Source: UM-FILTER-47-13 sp964445195 (GTDB taxonomy: Bacteria > Pseudomonadota > Alphaproteobacteria > Micavibrionales > Micavibrionaceae). From it: a stretch of DNA of 47,464 nucleotides. Position numbers and translations under genes: made by a program. The notes beneath the pieces were generated by a model. It had not been told where the DNA came from, searched no databases, and saw nothing but the letters and a program-made list of their open reading frames with translations. How positions within the stretch are numbered: the stretch's first letter is position 1; every line of letters starts with the position of its first letter. Below are positions 32,415-41,331 of the stretch, piece by piece. Location of the stretch: positions 1-47,464 of the forward strand of contig CAYUKA010000017.1 in the NCBI GenBank assembly GCA_964445195.1, given 5' to 3'.

Positions 32415-33461
32415 TTACGCTGCTGCGGTGTTCAGGGCTTTCAGGAACTGGCGCGCCACCGCCGGCCAAGTGTAATGATCGCAGATATGCTGATGGCGCG
32501 CATCTTTATCATCCTTAACGGCCAGCGCCTCCCGTGCGGCGGCGGCGAGGTCGTTTTCATGAAGCGCCCCCAGATGAGGGGCGGTGATGATGTCACGCGG
32601 GCCGGTGACGTTATAAGCAGCAACCGGCAGGCCGGAGGCGAGTGCTTCAATCAGCACGATTCCGAACGTGTCGGTCCGTGACGGGAATACGAAAATATCG
32701 GCGCTGCGGTAATGAGCCGCCAGCTCTTCACCCTCTTTCGTGCCGACGAACAGGGCTTCAGGGTATTTCTTTTGCAGGACCGGCAGGCTCGGACCGTCAC
32801 CAACGATGACTTTTGCGCCGTCCCACGTCATGGCCAAAAAATCTTCCAGGTTCTTCTCAATGGCCACCCGGCCGACATAGAGTGCCACCGGCCTTGGCAA
32901 ATCATGGAACAGCTCCGGCGCGCCGGGATTGAATAAATCGACATGAACGCCGCGGGTGAGGCGGTGCATCGTGCTGGCAAAGCCCCAGTCTTTCAACTCG
33001 TCCTCAAGGCTTTGGGTGGCGATCATCATGCCGGCAGCCGGATCGTGGAAGTTGCGGATGTTGCGGATTGTCATCTGTTTAACCGGCTTTGCAAGGAAGG
33101 GCAGGAATTTGGCAACCCGCTTGGCGACATAGTCCGGGAAATGGGTATGATACGATGTTGTGAAACTGACATCGTGTTTTAGGCAATATTTCCTGCCGGC
33201 CTGTCCCAGGGGCCCTTCCGTGGCGATATGGATATGCTCAGGCGCAAACGCTTCAACCATGCCTTTCAGGCGGCGATAGGGAAACAGCGCCAGCTCAATC
33301 TCAGGATAGCCGATTAACGGCATGCGGTAAGGGAAGTCTGCCGGTCCGATGACCTCGATCTCATGGTCCATCGCGACCAGTTCGGCAATGATATATTCAT
33401 AAGTGCGGACAACGCCGTTAACCTGTGGCTTCCAAGCATCACTGATAATCAGGATTTTCAT
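32415..33461 (-). CDS. Glycosyltransferase family 4
   Basis: 348 residues with a GT-B fold. N-terminal Rossmann half: MKILIISDAWKPQVNGVVRT with the substrate loop, then HIHIATEGPLGQAGRKYCLKH and SYHTHFPDYVAKR. C-terminal half: LYVGRVAIEKNLEDFL (about 195-210), ADIFVFPSRTDTFGIVLIEALASGLPVAA (the E-x7-E nucleotide-sugar motif). Close in form to MgtA/DgdA-like mannosyl or glucosyl transferases acting on lipids. Probably in one unit with the metallophosphatase (77 bp apart), pointing to glycolipid synthesis. Substrate unknown. Confidence 0.88.
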   Translation of the reverse strand: MKILIISDAWKPQVNGVVRTYEYIIAELVAMDHEIEVIGPADFPYRMPLIGYPEIELALFPYRRLKGMVEAFAPEHIHIATEGPLGQAGRKYCLKHDVSFTTSYHTHFPDYVAKRVAKFLPFLAKPVKQMTIRNIRNFHDPAAGMMIATQSLEDELKDWGFASTMHRLTRGVHVDLFNPGAPELFHDLPRPVALYVGRVAIEKNLEDFLAMTWDGAKVIVGDGPSLPVLQKKYPEALFVGTKEGEELAAHYRSADIFVFPSRTDTFGIVLIEALASGLPVAAYNVTGPRDIITAPHLGALHENDLAAAAREALAVKDDKDARHQHICDHYTWPAVARQFLKALNTAAA

Positions 33462-33491
33462 TCAGCGTCTGTTTGCTTTAAAGTTAACGTG

Positions 33492-33511
33492 AGCGATCGT
33501 TTCTGATCGCT
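33492..33511. promoter_or_regulatory. Dyad in the divergent GT4/propeller promoter region
   Basis: AGCGATC (33492-33498) and GATCGCT (33505-33511) with a 6-nt centre, in the 82-bp gap between divergently oriented genes. Possible operator. Confidence 0.35.
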
Positions 33512-33543
33512 TATTAAACACGCTCCTTACCGGCTGGGCAATA

Positions 33544-34941
33544 ATGAAAAAAGGTTTGCACGCGCTTTTCATCTCTTTCACGCTGTTTCTGGCATGGCCG
33601 CCGCAGACGGCGCAGGCCCAGATGTGCGATACGATTTTTGAGATGATTACGACCTTGCGGCCGCCGGTATTCGGATTTCCGACTGTCTGGGATGCCAAAT
33701 TCGGCAAGCGCGGCAGCATGGTGCAGCTTTCATCCGGTCTGCCGCGCGATGACGGCACGATCCTGGCAATCGGCCGCCGTTTGTCACAGGAAGATTTCAA
33801 GCCGGAAGACGTGCTGGTTGCGGCTTTGAACCGTCGCGGCCGGGCGCTGATCGATAACGCACATAATGCGAAAGACGGCGAGGACCCGGTGAAAATCATT
33901 GCGCTGGATAAAGGCTATGTTGCCATTTCCAATATTCGCGGCGGGGCCGGGCGCGGCGAGCGGCAGGTGCGGCTCAGCTGGTTTGATGAAGAGGCCGCTT
34001 ATAAACGCGACCGTGTCGTGCGTGACGGCCATTTTGATTACGAAGCCACCGGCCTGGTGAACGCAACTGACGGTAATGGTTTTATCGCTATCCTGCATGC
34101 GGTCAACCGTACTGATCCCGAGGATGAGAACAGCGTGCTAATGCGTTTTACGGCAGGTGGCGAGATCGTCTGGCGGCGCGCTTACCGGCCGGGCATTCCG
34201 AATGCGCTGTACGGTTTGCTGCCTGTAGATGAAACACACTACATGGCGGCGGGCCGGATCAGGCTTGAGGACGGCCGTATGGCCGGCTGGGCGATGAAGC
34301 TGGGCCGCGACGGCACGGTGCACTGGCAACGAACATACCCCCGCGGCGGCGAGTCTACGCTGCGTGACGCCACTGTTGCGCCGTTCGTAACAGTCAATGG
34401 CCAGGGGGTGATCCTGTCCGGTGACTCGCTGCCGCTCGATGGCGGCCCGGTGGCGGCATGGGTGCTGGCCATCGATCCGCTTGGCGAGCCGTTGTGGCAG
34501 CGCTATTACCGCCGCCCGGATGCGGCCCTGCGCGCGCAGTGGCTGGAAAGTTACCCGGACGGGCGCACGGCGGTTATCATTAACGCCGCCGCGCTGCCGG
34601 GTGAAGAGGTGCCCGATCATATCCGGATGCTGACCCTGTCGCCGCGCGGCATCATCATCCAGGACGAAGCCTACCACGAAGGGCGCGGTGCCCAGGGCCG
34701 TGATTATGTGCCGGGCTGGAATGGCGAACGGATCATTACCGGTGTCGTCGAAGACCCGGTCGGCAGTACTGAAAGCGATGAGGAGATTGTCGTTGTCGGT
34801 CTGGTACCGGATGAAGAGGCGCCCGAGGATGCCGAAGAGGGGGACCTGATGCCCCCCAAAACTGTTGAGAAAGGCTGGGTCTTTATTGCAACAGCGCTGG
34901 ATCCCTACCAGGACCCCTGCGCGGTTACGCCCTTTCCATAG
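33544..34941 (+). CDS. Secreted protein with beta-propeller-like repeats, unknown function
   Basis: 465 residues. Signal peptide about 1-26 (LFLAWPPQTAQAQ), so periplasmic or exported. Repeating beta segments with G-x-x-W-x-R/Q-x-Y patterns (GGEIVWRRAYRP, DGTVHWQRTYPR, LGEPLWQRYYRRP) resemble the blades of PQQ/Kelch-like propellers. Two Cys near the ends of the mature protein (MCDT and DPCAV) could bridge. The region about 405-440 is acidic. It overlaps nothing of note and is followed 13 bp later by rluD, with which it may be co-transcribed. No catalytic motif is recognised. Confidence 0.7.
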   Translation: MKKGLHALFISFTLFLAWPPQTAQAQMCDTIFEMITTLRPPVFGFPTVWDAKFGKRGSMVQLSSGLPRDDGTILAIGRRLSQEDFKPEDVLVAALNRRGRALIDNAHNAKDGEDPVKIIALDKGYVAISNIRGGAGRGERQVRLSWFDEEAAYKRDRVVRDGHFDYEATGLVNATDGNGFIAILHAVNRTDPEDENSVLMRFTAGGEIVWRRAYRPGIPNALYGLLPVDETHYMAAGRIRLEDGRMAGWAMKLGRDGTVHWQRTYPRGGESTLRDATVAPFVTVNGQGVILSGDSLPLDGGPVAAWVLAIDPLGEPLWQRYYRRPDAALRAQWLESYPDGRTAVIINAAALPGEEVPDHIRMLTLSPRGIIIQDEAYHEGRGAQGRDYVPGWNGERIITGVVEDPVGSTESDEEIVVVGLVPDEEAPEDAEEGDLMPPKTVEKGWVFIATALDPYQDPCAVTPFP

Positions 34942-34954
34942 GCCCCGAAAGACA

Positions 34955-35965
34955 ATGCCGGACTCAGACCTGAACGAGACAGCCGACGATATCCTGACAT
35001 GTATTGTGCAGGAGGATGAAGGCGGTGCGCGGCTCGACAAATTTTTGGCTGAACGGCTGGAGGGTCTGTCTCGTTCGCGGCTGAAAGCCCTAATCCTCGA
35101 CGAAGCGGTAGTGCTGAATGATACGATTTGCAAAGACCCGTCAGCCAGAGTCAAGGCCGGGGCGGTTGTGCAGGTCGCGGTGCCGGCGCCTGTCGACGAT
35201 ACCCCGGTGCCGGAAAATATCCCCCTGAATATCCTGCATGAGGATGAGGATATGCTGGTGTTAAACAAGCCGGCCGGGCTGGTTGTGCATCCGGGGGCCG
35301 GACACCGGCACGGCACGCTGGTCAATGCGCTGCTGTATCATTGTGGTGATAGCCTGTCAGGCATAGGCGGTGTCAGGCGGCCCGGCATTGTCCACCGGCT
35401 CGATAAGGATACCAGCGGCCTGATGTTGGTCGCCAAGACTGATGCGGCGCATCAGGCGCTGTCGGCGCAGCTTGCAGACCGTACGCTGGGGCGGCGCTAC
35501 AAGGCGCTGGTCTGGGGCGTGCCACAGCCGCACGCGGGCCGGATTGACCAGCCGATTGGCCGCCACCCGTCTAATCGCCTGAAAATGGCGGTTAACCGTA
35601 AAAACGGGCGCAGTGCGGCGACCAACTACCGGGCCGAGGAGACATATGGCGAGACGACGGCCCTGGTTGATTGTGCACTGGAATCGGGCCGGACCCATCA
35701 GGTTCGCGTCCATATGGCATATATCAGACATCCTTTGATCGGTGACCCGCTCTATGGCTTGCCGCAGACAGGCGTCGTGGCCTTGCTGAAAAAGGGCGGT
35801 TACACCCCGGAAACGGCGCGGGCAATCCTGGCTTTCCCGCGCCAGGCGCTGCACGCGTGGCGGCTGCAGTTTACGCACCCGCGAACAGAGAATGTGATGA
35901 GTTTTGAGGTTGATTTGCCGGATGATATGGTTGATTTATTAAAATCAATTAAATCAAAGCCTTAG
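34955..35965 (+). CDS. rluD: 23S rRNA pseudouridine synthase RluD family
   Basis: Makes pseudouridines in helix 69 of 23S rRNA (positions 1911/1915/1917 in E. coli). 336 residues: an S4 RNA-binding domain (about 22-80, ARLDKFLAERLEGLSRSRLKALI) and an RluA-family catalytic domain with NKPAGLVVHPGAGH, GIVHRLDKDTSGLML (catalytic Asp150) and LESGRTHQVRVHMAYIRHPLIGDPLYG. The ATG at 34955 is used; the frame is open upstream but that part overlaps the preceding gene. In many alphaproteobacteria rpoH follows rluD; it does not here. Confidence 0.92.
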   Translation: MPDSDLNETADDILTCIVQEDEGGARLDKFLAERLEGLSRSRLKALILDEAVVLNDTICKDPSARVKAGAVVQVAVPAPVDDTPVPENIPLNILHEDEDMLVLNKPAGLVVHPGAGHRHGTLVNALLYHCGDSLSGIGGVRRPGIVHRLDKDTSGLMLVAKTDAAHQALSAQLADRTLGRRYKALVWGVPQPHAGRIDQPIGRHPSNRLKMAVNRKNGRSAATNYRAEETYGETTALVDCALESGRTHQVRVHMAYIRHPLIGDPLYGLPQTGVVALLKKGGYTPETARAILAFPRQALHAWRLQFTHPRTENVMSFEVDLPDDMVDLLKSIKSKP

Positions 35966-36266
35966 TTTTTGCCTAAAAAAAGATTTGAATTTACATAAAA
36001 TTTTATGTACCATTAAAGAATAGGCTGCTGAGAGTGAGCAGGCGCGTGTGAGACGACTACAAAAACGCTTCGAAAAAGGTTTTAGCTACGGCTAAGGAGG
36101 ACATAAACAAGCAATAAAAACAAAGATTACAAGATTTTAGATCCGAGATACTCAGAAATTTACCCCACTTTACCCTTTGACCGATCTGGTATCTGTTCCC
36201 TTCCAAACCGTTCGACGCAATGTCAGCGGTTTCTTTTTTGGCCACGCTTCTGTATATCTGTGATCT
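35966..36266. other. 301-bp gap after rluD
   Basis: Contains a perfect palindrome (35993-36008), a small hairpin TTAGC-TACG-GCTAA (36082-36095) running into a strong Shine-Dalgarno AAGGAGG (36094-36100), but no start codon follows at the right distance. In the same region a 21-codon open stretch without start (36052-36114, then TAA) reads DDYKNASKKVLATAKEDINK, which has the character of a real protein tail. It may be the remnant of a lost gene. The last 80 bp presumably hold the promoter of the next gene. Confidence 0.5.
35993..36008. promoter_or_regulatory. Perfect 16-bp palindrome
   Basis: ACATAAAATTTTATGT, 28 bp after the rluD stop, in AT-rich DNA. Size and symmetry suit a dimeric repressor operator; the target gene is unclear. 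Confidence 0.4.
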
Positions 36267-37298
36267 ATGGCAGCTTTCATTAAAAATCTGGCCTTGATTG
36301 CCGTGTCGATGCTGGTCGCTCTTCTGTTAGCGGAAGGGGCCTCGCGTCTTGTTATGCCGGTTAAATACGGCAATGAATTTGTAACCATGGATGGTGCGCC
36401 GTTCAATCCACGCACGGCAGGCCGCTTAACGCCCGATGCCCGTTTCCGCATGGTGGCGCAGGAATTTGATGCGGTGGTTACCCATACGCCGGACGGTTAC
36501 CGCGGGCTGGCGCAGCCGGTCAATCCAGAGGTTATTTTTATTGGCGACTCTTTCACATACGGTATCGGTCTGAACGACAAGGAGACGATCCCGCATGTTT
36601 ATTGCCGCGCGCTTGATGTGAGTTGCGCCAATCTCGGCGTGCCGGGTACGGCGACAGGCCATCAGCTTGAACGGCTGGACCGGTTTCTGCAGGAAAAGAA
36701 CTGGCGGCCGCGTACGGTCAGGCTGCTGTTTATGGGGATGACCGGCGCTTTGATGGCCGGCAATGATTTCAGCGGTAATCTGGAGTATGAAGCGCAACAG
36801 CAGCGTACTGATGAAACGGGGGCGCAGGCGCCACAAACAAAAAGCCCGCTGCACTGGCTGCTTGGCCAGCGCAAGCTGCTACTGGAACATTCGAATCTTG
36901 TGCGCATTCTCTACTATGTATACGGGCCGGTGCTGCGCGCCGAATTGTCGCCTGACACAGCGGCAGATGATCTGGAGAAAGCGCTGGCGGCAACGGAACG
37001 GCAGCTTCTGAAACTGCATTCGCTCTCTGAAGATTACGGGTTCGACTACGCGATTTATATTATTCACCCGATGCAGGACCTGATGACCGGCGGCTATCAA
37101 CAGACCTGGACGACCCTGCAGGATATCGCGCCGACCATGCGTGTTTACACGACCGCGCCGGCCTTGCTGGGCAGCGGGGATGCCGCGCAATATTACTTTC
37201 CTTACGACGGGCATCTGAACGCCAAGGGGGCGCGGCTGGTGGCGCGCTATATAGCGGGCATGGATGAAATTGCCGAAAGCCGGCCGGTTGCGCAATAA
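36267..37298 (+). CDS. Membrane-anchored SGNH-hydrolase-like protein
   Basis: 343 residues. An N-terminal hydrophobic helix (about 6-27) anchors it or directs export. Block I is IFIGDSFTYGIGL (Ser in GDS, about residue 95), block II has an NLGVPGTATGHQLERL segment (conserved Gly), and block V DGHLNAKG (Asp and His, about 317-324) near the C-terminus. These are the catalytic blocks of SGNH/GDSL esterases, often deacetylases or acyltransferases of cell-surface glycans in the AlgX/DltD class. Stands between the rluD gap and a leucine dehydrogenase gene. Substrate unknown. Confidence 0.78.
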   Translation: MAAFIKNLALIAVSMLVALLLAEGASRLVMPVKYGNEFVTMDGAPFNPRTAGRLTPDARFRMVAQEFDAVVTHTPDGYRGLAQPVNPEVIFIGDSFTYGIGLNDKETIPHVYCRALDVSCANLGVPGTATGHQLERLDRFLQEKNWRPRTVRLLFMGMTGALMAGNDFSGNLEYEAQQQRTDETGAQAPQTKSPLHWLLGQRKLLLEHSNLVRILYYVYGPVLRAELSPDTAADDLEKALAATERQLLKLHSLSEDYGFDYAIYIIHPMQDLMTGGYQQTWTTLQDIAPTMRVYTTAPALLGSGDAAQYYFPYDGHLNAKGARLVARYIAGMDEIAESRPVAQ

Positions 37299-37347
37299 AC
37301 CGCAACATAACATTAGTCAGACCGCAATGATATTCCATAATTTAAAA

Positions 37348-37392
37348 ATTGCTGCACCATGTCATGTTTTTTGTGCAGCAATATTCTATAAT
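37348..37392 (+). promoter_or_regulatory. Hairpin/operator and -10 element before the leucine dehydrogenase gene
   Basis: ATTGCTGCAC (37348-37357) and GTGCAGCAAT (37373-37382) form a perfect 10-bp inverted repeat with a 15-nt centre ending in TTTTTT. TATAAT follows at 37387-37392. The repeat covers the -35 zone, so it may be a regulator site; it could instead end transcription of the upstream gene. Confidence 0.45.
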
Positions 37393-37435
37393 AATATTAT
37401 AAGGAACATAGACGGGAACGAACGGCGGAAGGGCC

Positions 37436-38569
37436 ATGGAGTACAAGGACTGGGACGCAGCGGCGCTGCGCGGCTATAACGATTATAACGATCATTTCCG
37501 GGTGCGGCAGTTCATGGATGCCGAAAGCGGCCTGAACGCTTTTATTGCCGTTCATAACAAAAATCTCGGTCCGGCGCTTGGCGGTTGCCGGATGTATCCA
37601 TACGGTTCTGAAGGGGATGCGCTGCGCGATGTGCTGCGGCTGTCATATGGCATGACATACAAGAATGCGCTGGCCGGCCTGCCGCTGGGCGGCGGTAAGA
37701 GCGTCATTATCGGCGATCCGGCGACTGACAAGACAGAGGCGCTGATGGAGGCGATGGGCCGCGCCGTGCATATGATGGACGGCGATTATGTGTCTGCCGA
37801 AGACAGCGGCACAAGCGAGACTGATATGGCGCTGATGCGCCGCGCAACGCCTTATGTGATGGGGCAAAAAACCAAGGCTGCGGACGCGCTCGGCGGCGAT
37901 CCGTCGCCGGTTACGGCTTACGGCGTGTTCTGCGGTCTGAAGGCGGCGTTGCGCAAACGTTATGGCAGGGACAACATAGGCGGGTTACATGTCGCGGTAC
38001 AGGGATTGGGCGCGGTCGGTTACGAGCTTTGCCGTTTGCTCGACGAACAGGGAGCGGAGCTTTTTGTCACCGATATGCGTGAGGATGTGCTGCAAAAAGC
38101 GCAGGACCAGTTTACCAGGGTGCAGGTCGTCGGGCTTGATGAGATTTTCAGTGTTCCGGCGCAGGTTTTTGCGCCTTGTGCACTCGGGGCCCAGCTCAAT
38201 GCGAAAACCATACCGGAAATGAATTTCGACATTATCGCCGGTGCGGCGAACAATCAGCTTGAAACGCCGGAAGACGATGATCGTCTTGCTGCAAACCGTA
38301 TCCTCTATACGCCGGATTATGTGGTGAATGCGGCGGGTGTCATTGCCGTCGGTTATGAATATTTTGAAGGTATTGGTGAAAACCCGTTTCCGCATGAACT
38401 AACCCGTGACAATATGCTCCGGCACGTTGAGCGCATCGGTGACACGATCGATCAGGTTTTCGCCCTTGCCGAATCTCGGGGAATTACGCCTGGCCGCGCT
38501 GCCGACGAAATGGCAGAGGATATTTTTATGGCCAATAATGAATCATGGACCTCATCGGGCACAGCTTAG
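37436..38569 (+). CDS. Leucine/valine dehydrogenase (Glu/Leu/Phe/Val dehydrogenase family)
   Basis: NAD-dependent oxidative deamination of branched-chain amino acids to 2-oxo acids. 377 residues: GPALGGCRMYPY (about 45-56), MTYKNALAGLPLGGGKSVI with Lys76 and Lys88 spaced as in leucine dehydrogenase (K68/K80), then the Rossmann motif VAVQGLGAVGYELCRLL (about 187-203) and ALGAQLNAKTI. GGAAGGGCC precedes the ATG. Substrate preference (Leu, Val or Phe) cannot be settled from sequence alone. It precedes a small EamA-type membrane protein that could act as a transporter. Confidence 0.88.
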   Translation: MEYKDWDAAALRGYNDYNDHFRVRQFMDAESGLNAFIAVHNKNLGPALGGCRMYPYGSEGDALRDVLRLSYGMTYKNALAGLPLGGGKSVIIGDPATDKTEALMEAMGRAVHMMDGDYVSAEDSGTSETDMALMRRATPYVMGQKTKAADALGGDPSPVTAYGVFCGLKAALRKRYGRDNIGGLHVAVQGLGAVGYELCRLLDEQGAELFVTDMREDVLQKAQDQFTRVQVVGLDEIFSVPAQVFAPCALGAQLNAKTIPEMNFDIIAGAANNQLETPEDDDRLAANRILYTPDYVVNAAGVIAVGYEYFEGIGENPFPHELTRDNMLRHVERIGDTIDQVFALAESRGITPGRAADEMAEDIFMANNESWTSSGTA

Positions 38570-38609
38570 GCTCAGGACCTCTAAATCATAAGCTTAAAGG
38601 AATAAAATC

Positions 38610-39035
38610 ATGAGCTGGTTGTTTTTTGTGTTTATGGCGGCCCTGATGTGGTCGTGCCACAATGTCTTCATCAAGATTCTGGGCGAAGCCGTGCCCGCGT
38701 CCCTTGCCGTTGCGCTTTTTTATATGGTCGGGGCGCTGACGTCGGGGCTGATATACGTTTTTCAAAGTCATAAAATTATGTTCCATCAGTTGCATGATGT
38801 GAAACTGATCAGCTTCATCATTCTGGCGGGCATTACGATCGGGCTGACGGATTATTTTTATGTTACCGCTTTTTCAAAAGGGGCGGCGCTATCGCTGGCC
38901 GGTCCGCTATTTGGAACATTGGGCCTGCTGCTGATTGCGGCATTCGGTGTTTTCATTTTCAGCGAGGGGCTGTCTCTTGCCAAAATCGCCGGATTTATTT
39001 TTGCTTCCATCGGTATTTTCCTGTTGGCGCGGTAA
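38610..39035 (+). CDS. Half-size EamA/DMT-family membrane protein
   Basis: 141 residues with about five hydrophobic helices (1-20, 30-50, 65-85, 92-115, 120-140) and the DMT pattern: an N-terminal MWSCHNVFIK, YVTAFSKGAALSLAGPLFG and a final FSEGLSLAKIAGFIFASIGIFLL. Classic EamA transporters have two such halves of ten helices; single-half members are thought to pair up. AAAGGAA upstream. Converges with the YjbH-family gene, 3 bp between stops. Confidence 0.82.
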   Translation: MSWLFFVFMAALMWSCHNVFIKILGEAVPASLAVALFYMVGALTSGLIYVFQSHKIMFHQLHDVKLISFIILAGITIGLTDYFYVTAFSKGAALSLAGPLFGTLGLLLIAAFGVFIFSEGLSLAKIAGFIFASIGIFLLAR

Positions 39036-39038
39036 GGC

Positions 39039-41138
39039 TCAATCCACCACGCCGGTCCAGTGCCGCGCGATATGGCGTTTGGAAAGCGGTTCGCTGATTT
39101 CATAGAGCTTTAACGGTGCATCAAGCGCCTGCCCGGCATCGCGCCCGAGCGGGGCGGCGCGCAGGCGGATCTTGCTCCCCTCCAGCCCATGTTCGATATG
39201 GCCAAGCGGCAGGCGCAAATTCAGGCCGCTATAAACATGGGTGGCGCTGCCGAAAATATCGATATCGGTCGTGTCGGTGACAGCCACGAAAGCGCCCAGT
39301 TTTGCGCCGTTGGCAAAATCGCGCTGCAGGGCCAGCGTGCCGCCGATATCTTCGGCAAGATACCGGCCGGCCCGCGCCTGTATTGTCAGGCCGGTGCGTG
39401 GAATTTCATACCAGGCCTGTAGATGCCCGGTCAGCAGACTGTCGCCGGTGAAGCCGCCATTCAGATCGCTAAACGGGTCACGCTTAAAGACCTGGTAAGC
39501 CTCAGCGCCGAGGACAAACGTCTTGCCGAAGGGCCGCCATAAAATCTCGCCGCTGACACCGCCATACATTTCTTCAAGATAGCCGCCGGTCAGGCTGACA
39601 TGCAGGTCGGGCTTGAGTGTCGTCATCCAGCTCAGGAACGTACGGTCAAGGCTGACGGCCCGTTCGGCGAAGATATCGATATCGCTGCGCACCGGCAGCA
39701 CCGCGCGCGGCCTGATCTCGCGCAGCCGGTCAAGATTATCCGTCAGGTCAAAGCGTAGTGTGCCGCCCAGCCAGAAATTCTCGCTGAGCTGCCGCGTTTC
39801 CTCAAGCAGCAGGGCGGTGCGGTAAAGCAGGCCGCTATCCTCTTCCGACAGGCTCACCTGCTGGTCGAGGATCAGCCGGAACAAATGCAGGCCGAAAATA
39901 TTGAAGCGGTCGTGGGTGAGGTCGTGGAAGATCGTGCCGCCGGGCGGCGGATCGAGAAAGGCCGCCCCGCGCCATATTTCCTGCGGGCTGCCCTGGTGGC
40001 GGACCAGTGCCTGTTCGAGGTCGCGGCGCTGCAGGCTGACCGTGCGGCCGCGCAGGCCCCATGAAACAGGCTCGATCTGCAATGTTTCAACAATCTCGCC
40101 GCCGTGATTGGCCATATGCCGCGCTGCCCGCCCGATCTGGCGCGGTGTTGGGTGATAGGGGCTGAGCAGCAGGCTGGCTGACGCAACGCCGCTCTCGCGC
40201 TGCGCGTCGTAAAGGTACAGATTGTCGCGCTGGGCCGCGGCGGTCATTTCACCGGGCAGGGCGAGGCCGGTACGGTAAGCCCGCAGCGGGGTGACCGGTT
40301 CGTCCCGTCCGGGACGCCCGAACCAGTTTTGGACCGGTGCCCGCAGCGTCAGTTGCCCCATCAGCTTGTCGCCGCCGACCAGTGCCGCCCCGGCATGAAG
40401 CCAGTCCACAGGGCTGTAGGCAAAGCCCAGCGCCCACGGCGCCGGCGGGTCGTAATTAAAGCGCCGGCTTTCAATAACCGAGCGGTCCGCACCCCAGTCG
40501 GCCTTGAATGACAGGCCGTCGATCCAGTGTGTGAAATATTCGATCCCGGCGAACAAGCCGACATCCGGCCCGGTGAACCAGTTATTCGGTTCGTTCGGTT
40601 CTTCGCCGTCAAGCCGCCGCCCTTTACCGAAATGGTCGTGCAGATATTTGAGCGGGTTATTGATATGTGCGGCACTGCCGAGCCGCCCCCATGCCATCCC
40701 GGCTGTGAAGTCGAAACTTTTGTAACGCTTGGAGGCTGTCAGGTATTCCGCCGCCATGCGCTTATGTCCCAGCGCGCTTTGCAGACCGAGCGCCAGGGCG
40801 GGGCGGTACCGCGTTTCCTTCAGCAACTGTAATTTCAGATCGACGCCGGGATAAAGCCGGTCCGGGTCGCCGTTCAGGCTCGACATCTGGGCGCTCTGGC
40901 GGATGACGATCCATAGCGGTGCGGCGATCTGGAACCCGAGCACACCGTGGGCGTAGGGATCAAGCGTTGATACAGACAGGCGCGCCGTACCCGGTGTTTC
41001 CATGCGGGCAGACGGCACGGTATTCAGCCCCAGCGGGCCCATGAGCGCGGGCGTATGACGTTGCGCTGCCGCGGCTGGGGCAACAGCGAGAGTGAACAAC
41101 AGGCATAAAAGACAGGCAAGACGCAAAATCGTTTGCAT
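39039..41138 (-). CDS. YjbH-family outer-membrane protein
   Basis: 699 residues. Signal peptide about 1-24 (LACLLCLLFTLAVAPAAAA). The mature part is rich in amphipathic beta strands with alternating aromatic residues and matches the YjbH exopolysaccharide-biosynthesis family: the start MGPLGLNTVPSARMETPGTARLS, DGLSFKADWGADRS, and the C-terminal FVLGAEAYQVFKRDPFSDLNG, RAGRYLAEDIGGTLALQRDF and SGLNLRLPLG. Family members are lipoprotein-free outer-membrane beta-barrels linked to polysaccharide export. ATG at 41138 is chosen as the signal peptide start; the longer frame from 41213 adds an unlikely extension. Divergent from the hybrid kinase. Confidence 0.85.
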   Translation of the reverse strand: MQTILRLACLLCLLFTLAVAPAAAAQRHTPALMGPLGLNTVPSARMETPGTARLSVSTLDPYAHGVLGFQIAAPLWIVIRQSAQMSSLNGDPDRLYPGVDLKLQLLKETRYRPALALGLQSALGHKRMAAEYLTASKRYKSFDFTAGMAWGRLGSAAHINNPLKYLHDHFGKGRRLDGEEPNEPNNWFTGPDVGLFAGIEYFTHWIDGLSFKADWGADRSVIESRRFNYDPPAPWALGFAYSPVDWLHAGAALVGGDKLMGQLTLRAPVQNWFGRPGRDEPVTPLRAYRTGLALPGEMTAAAQRDNLYLYDAQRESGVASASLLLSPYHPTPRQIGRAARHMANHGGEIVETLQIEPVSWGLRGRTVSLQRRDLEQALVRHQGSPQEIWRGAAFLDPPPGGTIFHDLTHDRFNIFGLHLFRLILDQQVSLSEEDSGLLYRTALLLEETRQLSENFWLGGTLRFDLTDNLDRLREIRPRAVLPVRSDIDIFAERAVSLDRTFLSWMTTLKPDLHVSLTGGYLEEMYGGVSGEILWRPFGKTFVLGAEAYQVFKRDPFSDLNGGFTGDSLLTGHLQAWYEIPRTGLTIQARAGRYLAEDIGGTLALQRDFANGAKLGAFVAVTDTTDIDIFGSATHVYSGLNLRLPLGHIEHGLEGSKIRLRAAPLGRDAGQALDAPLKLYEISEPLSKRHIARHWTGVVD

Positions 41139-41331
41139 AGTGGGAACCGGAATGAAAAACGCACGCAGCGGGGAGACGGCGCGCCGCATGCAGGTGAGCA
41201 CAAAAATCACCACTTTAAAGTGTCCTGTATATGCACAGGTATGTCAAAGCCTTTGGCATAGGATTTGCCTGCCCTTTCGGGTATGACAGGACTTATCCAC
41301 AAGCTGTAAAATAATAGGGGGATGGCAGGCG

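Noticed and set aside
36001..36060. rpoH gene after rluD
   Set aside because: Expected from alphaproteobacterial gene order, but no frame of suitable length or motif is present.
36057..36245. Minus-strand 62-residue frame after rluD
   Set aside because: AT-rich chance frame, no start signal; it covers the probable promoter of the next gene.
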